Origin: Pieris napi
Lineage: Eukaryota > Arthropoda > Insecta > Lepidoptera > Pieridae
Direction: 5' to 3'
DNA length: 64,000 bases
Assembly: GCF_905475465.1 (NCBI RefSeq)
Contig: NC_062250.1
Location: 3,246,501 to 3,310,500, forward strand
The notes beneath the pieces are model-generated. The model made no database searches and was not told the DNA's origin. It worked only from the letters and a program-made list of their open reading frames with translations. Both the position numbers and the translations under genes were made by a program. Below, one piece after another: positions 10,863 to 22,726 of the stretch (position 1 is its first letter; each line of letters begins with the position of its first letter).

Positions 10863-12261
10863 TTTTCTATATAATTATAATAATATTTTAAATCAAGAAA
10901 TATGTCTATATTCTTTTAAAAACTAAAAAAATTGCGTATACCTAGGAGTTTTTTTAAATGCGCCCCAAACAGCAAAATTATCCGTAAATCAAAGATTGCA
11001 CCAGTAGCCCAAATATCAGGATTAATTTATTGAATAATTTACTATTACGTGTTTAATATTTATGTATTATACAATTCACGAATGTTTACAATTCGTCATA
11101 CGATATTAATTACGAGAAATATCATTAAGATAATATTGTAATTAGACTTATCAGTTGAGTTTTTTATGATTTAATAGTGAATGATTAAATTGATGTAGAA
11201 CGTAGAAAATTAATTAGAACTAATTACTACGAAATTAATTATTTTTTAGAACTACTTACTGCTAAATTAATTCTTTTTTAGAATTAATTACTACTTCGTA
11301 GGTACGTGCACGGTAACATTATGAAATTCTTAAAACGTATAATGTGTCAATAGATCTAATATCTAAAACTTTTAACAAATAACGTAGACTACAAATATCA
11401 TTCGTTACCATGGTTACCATGTTAACTTTATATTTATAGACGTCAATCACGAAATGCAGGTCATTACTGTGCACACTACCACTTAACCGATAAAATATGA
11501 CAAATTTCAAAGGCTTGAATACAATTAGCTTATTTAGTTAAACAGAATAAAACTCCTAGCAATAAATCTGCAACAAATCTGTGAAATCTATTTACAACGG
11601 TAAAGGAACCAGTTGTAGATCGTGTTGTGGCAACATCGAAGCAAATCGGGGGGGAGGGGGACATACATGCATTATTCAAGGCTCATTTCTATTCAACGCC
11701 GACAGGCCGACCGATAAAAACTTCTCGTTTGACAACTTGGACGCCTGCGCCCTTTGTACTAATGTCATGTTCCTCACATTTAACACGAACTTAGTATTTA
11801 TTACTGTTCTAACTCTCAAATAGATCATGAATGGAAGTCTTCATTCATACGAAACTCGCTCAACAACTTTGCTTCATTTGAATTACTAAACGGTCTACAA
11901 CCTGGAAGTGATAATCCTGTTCCAAAATCTCTACCATCAATGTATCAAAGGTTTTGGAGTCCTCACCGCTTAGCTTGGTGTGGGATTTTTCTGAACAAGC
12001 TCCCAAAGTTTCAGGAAACAATACACGTGTTGGGGAGAAAATATAACAAAATCTTCTCTGTTTAAAAATAATGTGTAGATCTTATTATGTGGAGCTATTT
12101 GTAAATTTTATAATGTAGCTCGGTCACTATCCATTAATTGAAATAAAAGTCTATCGAAGTAATACATAAAAATTTTTACCAAAACATTTTGCTCACTGTT
12201 AAGTGGGAAATTACAAGAAAAATAACTGTGTAATTCTTGTTGTTCTTTAGATATATAACTA
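10863..12261. other. AT-rich DNA with a small GC/G-run patch
   Basis: No gene identified. Around 11600-11790 base composition rises and a run GGGGGGGAGGGGG occurs (11648-11661). An 80-codon frame (11581-11823) crosses it without a recognisable domain. Repeated 'TTAATTACTA(C)' words occur near 11215-11295. Confidence 0.4.
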
Positions 12262-12624
12262 CTAGCTGAACCGGCAAACGTCGTTTTTCCATGTATATTA
12301 TTTCTAGGAAACATTTTTTTTAGTTTAATAAAAATAACTATATACTATAATAAAAAATAGGGGTTGATCGTAGAAGGGTGAAAAATATGGGTTGTATGTA
12401 TTTCTGTATGTTGTATCATAAAGAAAAACAAAAAAAAATGTCTAAAAATTAAAAAAATATTGGGTTGGACACCCCTTATCACTTAAGGGTTTGAAAGAAA
12501 GATAGTAGCCGATTCTCAAACTTACTGAATATGCATAAAAAAATTCATAAGAATCGGTTGAGCCGTTTCGGTGGAGTATGGGAACGAACATTGTGACACG
12601 AGAATTTTATATATATTATAGAGA
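12262..12624 (-). mobile_element. Short Helitron (363 bp), 'AAACGGCTCGACCGATT' family
   Basis: Read on the minus strand it starts A|TCTCTATAATATATATAAAA, continues TTCTCGTGTCACAATG, includes the block CGAAACGGCTCAACCGATTC, and ends ACGTTTGCCGGTTCAG-CTAG|T. The borders fit insertion between A and T. Related copies are at 16950-17258, 40616-40943 and 49242-49598. Non-autonomous. Confidence 0.75.
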
Positions 12625-14344
12625 TTAATACCATCTGATGTGTACGGTTAATATCGGGTACTTTATAGGTGAGAGTTCAAATCTATTATCCATGTATTGG
12701 TGAGTAAAAAACCAATTCGATGCGTGATTATTTTGACCTAGTTATAATAAATTAACGTCATGTTTTGTGATCGTGTGACGTTATTATTAATGAGTCATAT
12801 TGTTACTAATATTAGGATTAAAGGATTACTAAATTAAGGATTACAACGGCTTTGTTAGTCACGATTGTCAAAATGTTTGAAGAGTTTTAGGACTGTTAAA
12901 GAGTTCTAGAATCATACATATACACTTTTTAATACTTATTATGTATTTTTAAGATGGTATTTTTAAATAAGGGAACAAAGATTGATTTTAATTTTAATAT
13001 ATCTTAATTATATAGATGGTTTTACTCTTTTTAATTATAATAAAACATAATAATTGTATGGAAAACGAAATGTTAAATTATTATAATCGTTAGTTAAATT
13101 ATATAAAAGTTTTAAATTAAGACTAATTTAAATCAAATCAACTAAGCAACAATATTTAAATTATTATTAGATTGTCGTGTAACGACTTGTCATTCGTAGC
13201 GTCGCGGAAATGGTGCGAGAACTGGATTGCCGTTGGCAACCCGCCCGTGACCACTGAAACATTTTAGATGATTGAAGCTTGTCAAGAGCACAGGAAAATC
13301 GGAAAATATTACGTTAGAAATAAAGTGGGTTTTCTAGAATGTTGGGAAAACCGATTTTTTTGGATTGATTAAGTGACGTTACAACAGCGTTTTTATTTAT
13401 TTACATCGTAATCCTATAGCTAACTATAATTATATATAACAAAAAACAATTATGTATTCTATAGATATAGCCAAAGATGGAATACATGTATACAAAAATG
13501 TTCAAACATTTATAAAAGGAAAAATTCAATCAAAATTATTACATACATTTAACTAAATAATACCTAATTCGGGTGTGTTGTGTAATGGTGTGTGATAATG
13601 ATGCAGGTGATTTAACTCTATGGATATTCTTAATACTTTATGCATATGTTGCTTTAACAAGTCAAGGCTTAAATAGTGGTCGTTGTATGTCCGGGCTGCG
13701 AGATACAAAACTGAGTTTTTTACATAGTTGGTGGTTGGTTACTGGTTACTGGTCTGGAACATAAATATTATAACAATTTAATTAGCAACAAATTATTAGA
13801 CTTCGAGAACTGAATGATTTCTTAATACTATCTCAGCGTTATTTTGCACGTGTATGAAAATAATAACATAACTTGTAACTTCACGCATGATAATAACAAA
13901 GATGGAAAGGTACTGTATACACAACTTTACGTCACCCCACCGCGTACGTTGCATGTACACGTGACCAGCACTATTATGTACATTTAGTTGAATAGAATTA
14001 AAAATCTATAGATCACCCACGCACCGGTTGCTATGCAAGGCGCCAAGAGGTAACATGTCAGTCACAACACAGACACACTTCACAGACTTTTTTGTAACCT
14101 GCTTATTATAATTTTAACAATAGTTGCACATTCTTGGACTGTTTTAAGTTATTTAATTTATATGAAGGTATAGACATGTAAACCTTTTAAATAAATAAAA
14201 TAACATTTGCATATTTGTAGACCGTATTAAACTGTTAAAAACGAACGATAGCCTTAAAGTGTCAAAGGTTTAAATTTAACTAGCTAATTAAATTGATTTT
14301 TGGGAATAAATCTAATAACATAGCACTTTGTATGATAAAAATAG
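12625..14344. other. AT-rich DNA, nothing recognised
   Basis: A short higher-GC patch lies near 13190-13255. Otherwise nothing identified; reading frames are short and unremarkable. Confidence 0.45.
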
Positions 14345-14636
14345 TAAAGTATTTGGACTACCATGACTACACTTATTTCTCTTCAGAGGCAATTTTTTTT
14401 TCATTTAAATAAACTCTCTTATAAACGTTACTTAAGCCAAGTTTACAGATATAAATTACTGTGGTTTAATTACTTAATAAATGTTATTGGGAAAAAATCT
14501 GAAACATATGATATCGCTAGAAATAGTAAAAGAATTTGGATTAACGTGACTTAACTTATTTGGTCTTCAAAGACAAAATTCGTTCATTCAAAATATACTC
14601 TCTTATAAACGTCACTTAAGCCAAGTTTACGGATAT
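14345..14636. repeat. Diverged tandem duplication (two units of about 170 bp)
   Basis: Two successive segments share AATAGTAAA..ATTTGGA, ACTTATTT..TCTTCA, CTCTCTTATAAACGT.ACTTAAGCC and AAGTTTAC.GATATAAA, in the same order (about 14345-14455 and 14522-14636). This points to an old local duplication. No coding content. Confidence 0.55.
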
Positions 14637-15912
14637 AAAAAAAATGTTTCTAAATAGTTAAAAAGTGCTTATTTTGTTAGATTACGTCGATTGTATAGTT
14701 ATGCAAACATGAAAAACGGTTACTGAGATTATAATAACCCGCATAGTGGATTGTGTGGCAATGCAACGACATTTTCTAATATAACCAATTGTATTAACCA
14801 ACTGCTTAACGTTTCAATCAACTCCATTTTGCAATTTCCTCATTCTTAATAGATCTAAGGAAATTGATTTTTAATTATAACTCTTTACTCGAGATTTCTC
14901 GTAACTCAAGAATATAATTTAAATATACCTAGTATAAAAACGAAACTATAAGTATCAAATTGCACACTACATCTTAGGCGCAAAATTATGCCTTAAAGAA
15001 TGCTACATTCTTTAATTTTAACTGGAAATAATTAAGAAGTACCGTTTCATTAAACAAATACATTTTAATAATAATAATGATAACTTGAGTCATGACAGAA
15101 ATGTGGTTGTTACAAAATTCATTTATCCTAGGTCCACTAGGGAGTTCCTGTGTTGTGGGTAACTAGATAGCAGTTACTCCGTGGTATATGTTTAAGGCAT
15201 TTTTTTAAAATAAAAGTAGTTTTAGTGCTATAACCAATCAAACAGAAGTCATAAAAGACATTAAGTATGCGTGAATGTATGAGTACGAGAATGGGTGTAT
15301 GTAAGATGTGTTATATGCGTGCGCTGTGTCTGTGTTAGTTTTTGGAACCTCAGAATCATGCCAAAATATGAAAATATTATAGAACGCATGTAAAGTAGAA
15401 ACGGAAATACACAAAAACGTTCTAAACTCAATTTTGTATTTTCAAAAGACTTCTTTATAATATAAGTGTTGATATCCTCTTTGTTTGTTTATGCGCAGTG
15501 TTAGGTATAAAACTGGCAATTAAAAAACACAACATAAAAAGAGCATTAACGCTAGGTAGATGCATCGGCCAAACCAATCATATACATATACGGCGAATCA
15601 AGACTGCATATATGTCGCAAGCTTTTTTAGCTGCATGTTCTTTTGCGGAGTGGAATTCTGCTAATCGTGGCCGGCAGCATTTTGCGAATACCAACCATGT
15701 CGTTACTCGTTACAGTGGTTGTTAAGCGAATGCAATTTTTAATAGCCTTTTTAGTATATCAATAGTTTGTTTACGTGGGATTAGTTTTATGGAGTCACGG
15801 CTTGCAAATGTAGGCGAGGAAAAATTGCAAAAATACTTATTAAAGATATTTTTAATACGATTTACTTTTGATTCATAATTGTAATATTATTAAGCCTTCT
15901 AGATCCACAACG
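14637..15912. other. AT-rich DNA, nothing recognised
   Basis: No gene or assignable repeat found. The 75-codon frame at 15498-15725 has no recognisable domain. Confidence 0.45.
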
Positions 15913-16048
15913 ACCATACTGTTTTTACCAATTCGACTTAGGGTCCTTCAAGAGAAGAACGTACCAGCCTTCTGGCAATATAAATGTCCATGTACCACTT
16001 AACATCAGGTGAGCCTCCTGCCCGTTTGCCTCCTATTACATTAAAAAA
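15913..16048 (+). mobile_element. 5'-truncated LINE tail with 10-bp target duplication
   Basis: Contains CCAATTCGACTTAGGGTCCTT, CCTTCTGGCAATATAAATGTCC, ACTTAACATCAGGTGAGCC, TCCTGCCCGTTTGCC and a short A tail. These are the signature blocks of the LINE 3' end also seen at 46272-46484. The flanks repeat ATCCACAACG (15903-15912 and 16049-16058), a target-site duplication showing target-primed retrotransposition. Confidence 0.75.
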
Positions 16049-16065
16049 ATCCACAACGTAGTAAG

Positions 16066-16460
16066 GGGGTAGCAAATGGCCTGAACTGTTTCGAGAAAAG
16101 GATGGTACGGCTGTGCTGTTTATTTCTCGACTCGGGGGGCACTGTGTCTCCATATTACCAGGTGTAAATGATTAGTGGTCCATTGATGGCTTGTGCATTG
16201 CTTTAATTATTAGAGAAGGAAAATTCTAAACTTTCTGTTCATATGTTCTTATTGTATCCATATCAAAGTTATAGGGGGCGATAATGGTCTGAACTCATGC
16301 GAGAAAAGGATGGTACGGCCGTTCTGCTTATTACTTGACTTGGTACTGCCGTGTCCCCATATTACCAGGTGTAGATGATTAGTGAACTAGAGTGGTCCAT
16401 TGATGGGTTGTGTATTACTATAATTATTAGGGAAGGAAAATTCTAAATTGTTCATGTGTT
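16066..16460. repeat. Tandem duplication, two units of about 190-210 bp
   Basis: Unit 1 (about 16066-16225) and unit 2 (about 16274-16455) share GAGAAAAGGATGGTACGGC, CCATATTACCAGGTGTA, ATGATTAGTG, GTGGTCCATTGATGG and GAAGGAAAATTCTAAA in the same order. No coding frame. Probably a local duplication of unique or transposon-derived sequence. Confidence 0.7.
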
Positions 16461-16949
16461 TTTGTTTCCTCTGCAATTTTTCCTTTATTTTCCTTAAATT
16501 GTTACGTGCATTTGTGTTATTATTGACGTATATATTTTTTTAGATCATATTTGCCTTTGAATTTTATTTTTAGCTCTTCGAAGAGTAAATGTCTGCAAGC
16601 AGTGTTTTGTAATGTAATAATAGGTCACAACTATTAGCGAAACTGCAACTTGCTTAGTACATAGAACTTATAGTAGAGGAGATACGTAAATATGAAGTTT
16701 AAATAATAAAGGAATATACATTTTCTTTAAAACATTATAATATTCGTACATATTTAACAAAATATTATTCATGATTTTATTTATTCTTTGACTTATTTCT
16801 ATTAGTAATATCTATGTTGATATGTAAATCACAAATACATACCTACGTATTTAAGCAAAACATTAACGAACAAACACGAATTTATTATATTATTTACAAA
16901 ACTCTTGCAATTCTTTATCTTATATATATATATATATATATATATTAAA
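16461..16949. other. AT-rich spacer ending in a (TA)n microsatellite
   Basis: Nothing recognised except an alternating TA run at about 16920-16945 that abuts the Helitron insertion. Confidence 0.6.
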
Positions 16950-17258
16950 CTAGCTGACCGGGCAAACGTCGTTTTGCCATGTATATCATTTATAATAAAA
17001 AAAATAGGGGTTGATCGTGGAGGGGTGAAAGTTAGGGGTTGTATGTATTTTTTAATTCTGTATCATAAAAAAAATATCTAAAAATAAAAAAAATATATTT
17101 AGGGGTGGACTACCCTTAACATTTAGGGGGATGAAAAATAGATGTTGTCCGATTCTCAGTAATACCCAATATGCACACAAAATTTCATGAGAATCGGTCG
17201 AGCCGTTTCGGAGGAGTTTAACCACAAACACCGTGACACGATAATTTTATATATTAGA
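16950..17258 (-). mobile_element. Short Helitron (309 bp)
   Basis: On + it reads A|CTAGCTGACCGGGCAAACG ... ATATTAGA|T, so the element lies on the minus strand with 5' TC and 3' CTAG. It contains GAGAATCGGTCGAGCCGTTTC and is closely related to the copy at 40616-40943. Confidence 0.8.
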
Positions 17259-17465
17259 TTTATAATAAAGTTGCCTTTTGGAGATCGCTCGAAAGCAATA
17301 AGGCCATTGACCTCGTTATTATTTAATTATTTTATTTGCACTGTCTTTTTTACAACAAAGTCTTAAAATTGACCACGATAACTTAAAATCACTCAAATGT
17401 TATGTTTTAAATAATTAAATGGAGTTTTAAAAATGTTATGATAACATATTAATCACAAATCATAA

Positions 17466-17563
17466 AGGCCGGCAACGCACTCGCGAGCCCTCTGGCATTT
17501 AGAGTGTCAATTTACCACTTATTAGGTGAGCCTCCTGTCTTTTAGCTCCGTGTTATATTAAGA
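17466..17563 (+). mobile_element. LINE tail fragment ('CCGGCAACGCAC' family)
   Basis: Contains GGCCGGCAACGCACTCGCGA, GCCCTCTGGCATTTAGAGTG and GGTGAGCCTCCTGTC. 5'-truncated copy of the LINE 3' end, with no protein-coding potential. Confidence 0.7.
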
Positions 17564-18072
17564 TTATATTATTCAGACAATGATAAGTACATTCATTCAT
17601 CGAGTGTTTCATATTTTAATAGTGCTTTCAAGATTTCTACATAATTTAATTGCTTGTCCTGTAATATAATAAAATTGAATTTATCATATTCTGGCCTATG
17701 GCCACAGATTTATAAAAAAAATATTTGGAACTAGTCCGTTGTAAAATCATTGTACTGTGGCTTAGCAGTTTAGTGTCGGCGGGTCGCGTCGCCCACGCGC
17801 CGAGTCTGTAAATCACCGAACGAAGCGGCTTGCTTCGTACAATCTATGCAAATAGCGACTTAAACTTATTGCTCTCGCCTCTACCTTTCCAAATGCATAC
17901 TAAACAGCGCCAAACTACGCCTTTGTTCCCGCTTTTCACTTAACATCGGATTTAGAAGGTTTTATTTGTCGAGATACGATCGCAGTTACAAAATCGTTTG
18001 TTCCGATTGTGTCGCTTTATATAATTTACTAAGTAATGGCTATTCGAGACTTAGTAAAGGGGTCTAGGCTCC
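17564..18072. other. AT-rich DNA with a small CpG-rich patch
   Basis: A CpG-rich patch (about 17776-17813, GTCGGCGGGTCGCGTCGCCC) stands out from AT-rich surroundings and is followed by CTGTAAAT, which could be read as a weak splice donor. Otherwise nothing recognised. Confidence 0.3.
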
Positions 18073-18275
18073 GAATATGATTTTGTCCCATTCGGTGTCG
18101 AGACCCTTGGTCAGTGCGGTCCTAGCGCTATAAGGGTTTTTAAGGAAATATCAAAAAGGTTAGTCGACATCACAGGAGACCGAAGAGCTGGCAGCTACCT
18201 CGGACAAAGAATTAGTCTATTCAAAGGGGGAACGCTGCCAGTATCTTCGGAACCTTGCCTAAAGGGAGTCCTTTT
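18073..18275 (+). pseudogene. LINE reverse transcriptase C-terminus fragment
   Basis: The + strand reads YDFVPFGVETLGQCGP, then FKEISKRLVDITGDRRAGSY and LGQRISL (in about 18073-18225), with a frameshift after it. This is the familiar 'VPFGVETLG.WG..A...F...S.RL...TGD.RAGSYL.QRIS' ending of an arthropod non-LTR retrotransposon ORF2. A second, more decayed copy lies at 42843-43018. Tail fragment only; not functional. Confidence 0.65.
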
Positions 18276-18407
18276 AATAATATATTTTAGTTATTATATT
18301 TTAAGGTTAGTTATTGTTTTTATTGTTCTTCTTTATTGTGCATTTGTGTGTTGGAAATAATTATTTTATAATCTGTTTCGTGATAATATTTCTATTAATT
18401 TGCCTTG

Positions 18408-18533
18408 CGAGCCTGGCACACGCCGTCGATTGGGTCTAAGGCTGGTCCAACGATAAAAGAAAAATCCAATGGCGTTCAGCCGTGATTCAAACGCCACCTC
18501 ATGTTTCACTGGCGCCCGCTCAAGTCAGGCCAA
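18408..18533 (-). mobile_element. tRNA-derived SINE fragment (SINE family 1)
   Basis: On the minus strand: GTGTTGGCCTGACTTGAGCG ... CAATCGACGGCGTGTGCCAGG. It matches, in diverged form, the order of the full copy at 36764-37058. Confidence 0.6.
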
Positions 18534-19750
18534 CACTGATTGACTTCCGTAACATAGTAATAATTTAATATGAGCCGATGGACCGATCAAACAAGTCTGT
18601 GAAGATCTGTAGGAACAATTTATTTTTAATTTTAACCAATGATTTATTAAAACAAATTAATATTGATACTGGCATTGTTTGAATATATAATGTATTATTA
18701 TTACATTAACAACTACTTAAAATTAAAAAATTTAGTGCTTAGGTTTCTATTCCGGTAAAACGAACAGTGAACTCTATGGGGTAGCATATCAAAATGTAAA
18801 AAAAAATATGAAGGCGAAAGGTCGCGAGGGCAGTTATACAAATAATAGTTAAAAAATCCAATTTTTAATGTCATAAACTATAAATGTTAGCAAATTAAGC
18901 AGCGTATTTGGGCTAATTGGCCTTAAAAATGTCAGGCTTTTGCAAAATAATTTCCCGCTACTGTGAGAGTCGGTTTTGAAAGAATATATTTTATTGTTTG
19001 TTATAAAGGTATTTCAATGATGTTAGTTTCGTGAAAGCAGTCTTGTTCCGTACAGAAACTTTGCTTAACCCCAATACTATATTTTAATTATTTCTAACCA
19101 ATTTTAATAAACCAAAAGATCAGGTTAGGAGTAAGTATTCCTTTCATATTTTTTCAAAGTCAAAGATAATTAATAGAACGGAAGAGAAGAACTGGCAATA
19201 AACTCTCCGCCACTCTTTTTAATCGCCAAGTTATGTTTCGTATAGGTCCAGTTGCAAACTTATGTGCCCAAATGTTTTAAAACTTGCTCGCTTAAATGCA
19301 TATAAAAGGTTAAAACGAAACTATTTTCCTATAATTATATCTAAATAAACAGATGTATGAATATATATAATATATATTATATCTTTAAACTATTAAATCT
19401 CATTTAACGCAACTGCTCGTCACTTGTTTATCAAGATCCACCTACCGATTCCCATGCTCTTCTTAGAATTAGACATAGAATGTAACCGGACTCTGCCCGC
19501 GTTCTTCCGCATAGATATACGCATTGCGATCCAATTATATACGATACTGAGATATATAAAATGCTAAGTAATTACTGTGAGAATCATTATTCATGCAATT
19601 GTCGGCCACCGAACGTTTAACTTAACTTATAAAGGCAATAATTACAGCCAACTATTATAATTGTAATAATCGTGTATAAAGAAAAATATTACCATTTTAC
19701 TAGTATTTTTTGTTAAGCAAAATTTACTAAAATATTAAAAATTAAAAAAA
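18534..19750. other. AT-rich DNA containing one LINE/SINE tail fragment
   Basis: The only identifiable item is a minus-strand 'GAGTGGCGGAGAG' tail fragment at about 19160-19255 (AAGAGAAGAACTGGCAATAA, CTCTCCGCCACTC). The rest shows no gene or repeat that I recognise. Confidence 0.5.
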
Positions 19751-20106
19751 ACGGTGCGTGTACGCGCGTAAGAAGTTATACTTTTTTGGCATTGTTAAAA
19801 ATAGTTTTTGATTGCATGCAAATAATTAATTACAACTAAATAATCAAAGACTGGAAAAGGAGTCATTATAGTCAATAAAGTTCAGTTTACATTTGAAAAA
19901 ATAAATAAATATTTATTATTCTCTTACATTAAGTGTAACATAAATTCTATTATTATTCGAATGTTGTTCTTAAATTATGTCCAATGCCGGAGCATCTTCC
20001 GTGGGCAACTTCATTCTGTTAATTTTGTGTCCCGGTGCGCGCTGATCGTAAAATTTCACTGTCATCAATTTTTCATAACGCGCCTAAAGAAGTATATCTT
20101 CAAAAA
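19751..20106 (-). repeat. MITE copy B, inverted partner of 6784-7150
   Basis: On + it starts GGTGCGTGTACGCGCGTAAG, AAGTTATACTTTTTTGGCAT and ends TAACGCGCCTAAAGAAGTATATC. The interior words (TTGCATGCAAATAATTAATT, GACTGGAAAAGGAGTCATTAT, TTATTGACTATAATGACTCC in reverse, and others) match copy A nearly base for base in the opposite orientation. Frames overlapping it are chance. Confidence 0.8.
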
Positions 20107-20249
20107 ATATATTACATTTCCAATGTGTCTAACATTTTATTTTTTTGTAAATAATTGTTTCCCATAATAATTGTAATATATTTTAGAAATTATAGCGTGT
20201 AAGGTATACTGATTATATAGCATTATAATTATATGATGTAATATAGTGA

Positions 20250-20312
20250 GTGGGCGGGGCGGTATCACTTAACATCAGGTGAGCCTCCTGCCCGTTTGTC
20301 CTATATAAAAAA
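20250..20312 (+). mobile_element. LINE tail fragment ('CCGGCAACGCAC' family)
   Basis: Contains GGTATCACTTAACATCAGGT and GAGCCTCCTGCCCGTTTG plus a short A tail. It is a very short 5'-truncated copy. Confidence 0.65.
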
Positions 20313-20747
20313 TGTTCTATAAAAATGTGGTGAACTTTAATAAATAAATAAAAATATAAGATTAACCAATTGATACTAAACATGAAGTTATTAGTAACTT
20401 CAATCAATATCAAAAAGTGATTACAAAAATTATTTAATATATTTTTTATACAACAGTATTTTGAATCATATCTAAGACCCAATCCTTAGTACTAAGACGG
20501 TATCATACAATTTATTAAATTGCCATTTACCGTTTACCAAGACAAACCAGATCACTATCTAGGTGTTGGTCAATGAACGCGAATTGTCCGCTGCAATTGT
20601 GAGGCAGCTGGCCCTCAGGGACCCACGACCGTTAGTGCTAATTGCGATTATTTTATGGCCCTTCATGACATACATCCGTGACGGCATGACATCACAGGGT
20701 TATGTAGAAGCAGGTTCTGGATGATCATTTTGTAACAAATAAACAGT
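20313..20747. other. Spacer; moderate-GC stretch, nothing recognised
   Basis: 20560-20720 is less AT-rich than the flanks, but no exon or repeat could be assigned. Confidence 0.4.
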
Positions 20748-20928
20748 AAAAAAAATAGTTAAAAAAAAACTAAAAAACACGCTTTTAAAGCACATCAAAC
20801 TAAAAAGTGAAAAATAATTCCTAATTTAGGCTGAAGATGGTAATGAACAAAAAATACTGGTATTATTGTGAAAAATTGATGTGCTTTAAAAGCGTGTTTT
20901 TTTTAGTTTTTTAAACTATTTTTTTTTT
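20748..20928. repeat. Inverted repeat (arms about 51 bp)
   Basis: The left arm 20748-20798 (AGTT..ACTAAAAAACACGCTTTTAAAGCACATCAA) is the reverse complement of the right arm 20878-20928 (TTGATGTGCTTTAAAAGCGTG...AACTATT), with few mismatches. About 80 bp separate the arms. Beyond the right arm is a T run and then AAAGTGGATCAAAATCGAGTC and a CATACATACATACATA run (to about 21055), a configuration often found at lepidopteran transposon ends. Family not assigned. Confidence 0.6.
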
Positions 20929-21393
20929 TTTTTTTTTTTGGATTATTGCATTGTCATCGATCTTTGACAGGTGCGCAAAATTTGAATAAAATCTGTCCGT
21001 TTAAAGTGGATCAAAATCGAGTCCGAAGGAGTCGGTTACATACATACATACATATAGGTGAAGCTATAAAGCGTGTAAAAATAAAAATCGAACATCTATC
21101 TTTTGCTTGGTTGACTGATCGAGTTTATTATGTCTACCCACATTTTTGGCTGTTTTGTTTTGTTATTTTATATACGTACATCTGTGCCGAAAATTATTAA
21201 TCTTAGTATTACATATTGTTTCTCAGTAATAAAAGTTATTCTTAAACCTTAACGAAGTAAGGTCTCGAAAGTTTAAAGAATGTGTATTGTCGAATTCAAC
21301 TTACAACATACTTTTCATGACCATACAATTAAGTTTAAAGTAGTCTCTGAGTTCGATAAAAACAAAATTGACAATGAAAAATAAAACTGAATA

Positions 21394-21860
21394 CTACCTT
21401 TAAATGCTCCTTGGAATCGCGCTCGCTGGAGTTTTCCCCTTCGTTGATGACATCCCCAGTGCTGCACTGCAAGATTTGTATCGTCGTTTCTTGTAAGAAC
21501 AGCAAAACACTCCCTTCAATCTTTAGGAATCAATAGGGATCTGGACAAGCCAGCCCTACGATTGGCCGCATCTCACTTAACATTAGTTTGTGGCTAAAAG
21601 TCTGTCCAGTTCTGTAAAAAAATATTCATAGTAGAGCGCATTAAGTTGGCCTTAGTACGCGTGGACACTCTATATGTGACCGCAGCCCTGCGATTCTGTA
21701 ACTCACTTTTCGAACTCACACAGCGGTTTTGGCATCGGCGGTCGCTCTCAAATCAGTCGTGAAGCAGTCACTTTATGATTTGGCATTCTGATAAACAATA
21801 AACTACAAGCTCCCACCTTCTCACAAGCAAGTGAGTTACAGAATCTCTCAGGGCTGCACT
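21394..21860. repeat. Probable MITE-like region with CAGCCCTG termini
   Basis: Inverted blocks GCAGCCCTGCGATTCTGTAA / CTCACTT (about 21682-21710) and AAGTGAGTTACAGAATCTCTC / AGGGCTGC (about 21827-21858) frame about 175 bp. A further diverged CAGCCCTACGATTGG copy lies at 21551. Just left, a minus-strand stretch (21394-21491) has an open frame bounded by AG and GT dinucleotides; see findings. Superfamily not assigned. Confidence 0.5.
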
Positions 21861-22726
21861 GATTTTAGTGAGTTCAAACTACAGACACACGTTATAAATC
21901 TAATCTAGCGTAAACGCTTACAATACAAGTCTGCAATAGAAATAACTTTCACTATACAGGTTAATCATGAAGTACGTTACGGTGCTATATGGCTTAACCG
22001 ATTTCAAAGCACTCAAGACGCAAACTTGTTGCACCTAAGAGCATACTCATAAACTAAGTTAAGCCCTCGTCGGCTTCAGTTCGAATTAATTCGATTATCA
22101 GCGCACCTACATCTCTAAAGCACTGAGATTCCCTTCATTATGTACCGGTAACCATAATGAAACTAGGTGTACCGGCTTTGCTTAATTGGATTACGGCCAT
22201 GTGCTCCAGTAATTACATGTCTTTGACGTTATTACATCCTTAGTCATATTATGTGCTTAACGTGGTTGCTATATAAAAAGCTGTAATTAAACATGCGATA
22301 GCAGAGGTTAGCACAGAATTTACTGTACTATAAATACGCCAATAGCCTTTTATGTAGGCCTCAGTTGTATGTATATATTTCGTGATCATTTCGTCATGAT
22401 CGTAGAACAAAAACACTTGGATTTAAAAAAAAACAAAATCCACTTTATCATATTTGGATACTGCATTGACTAAATATTACGGCTACATTAAAAAAAGTAC
22501 ATGTGTTTTAAATTTCAAATTAATCGGTCGGTAAAGTGACGGATTTGATAAAAGCATGTGATTTTTCTAGAAGACTGTATAATTTAATGTTATAATTTTT
22601 ATTTTGTTTCAAAACAAACACATTGTTTGCTTGTATGCCAATTTTCTTAATAACAGAATATGAATTAAAATAGTTATGACAAAAACTGACATGATTATTT
22701 TGAAATGGCTGCCCTGTAAAGTTTAC
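21861..22726. other. AT-rich DNA, nothing recognised
   Basis: No gene found. A TATAAAAAG motif at about 22271-22279 is the sort of word expected by chance in this composition. Confidence 0.4.

Noticed and set aside
22265..22285. TATA box and promoter
   Set aside because: TATAAAAAG occurs by chance in DNA of this composition and no exon follows.
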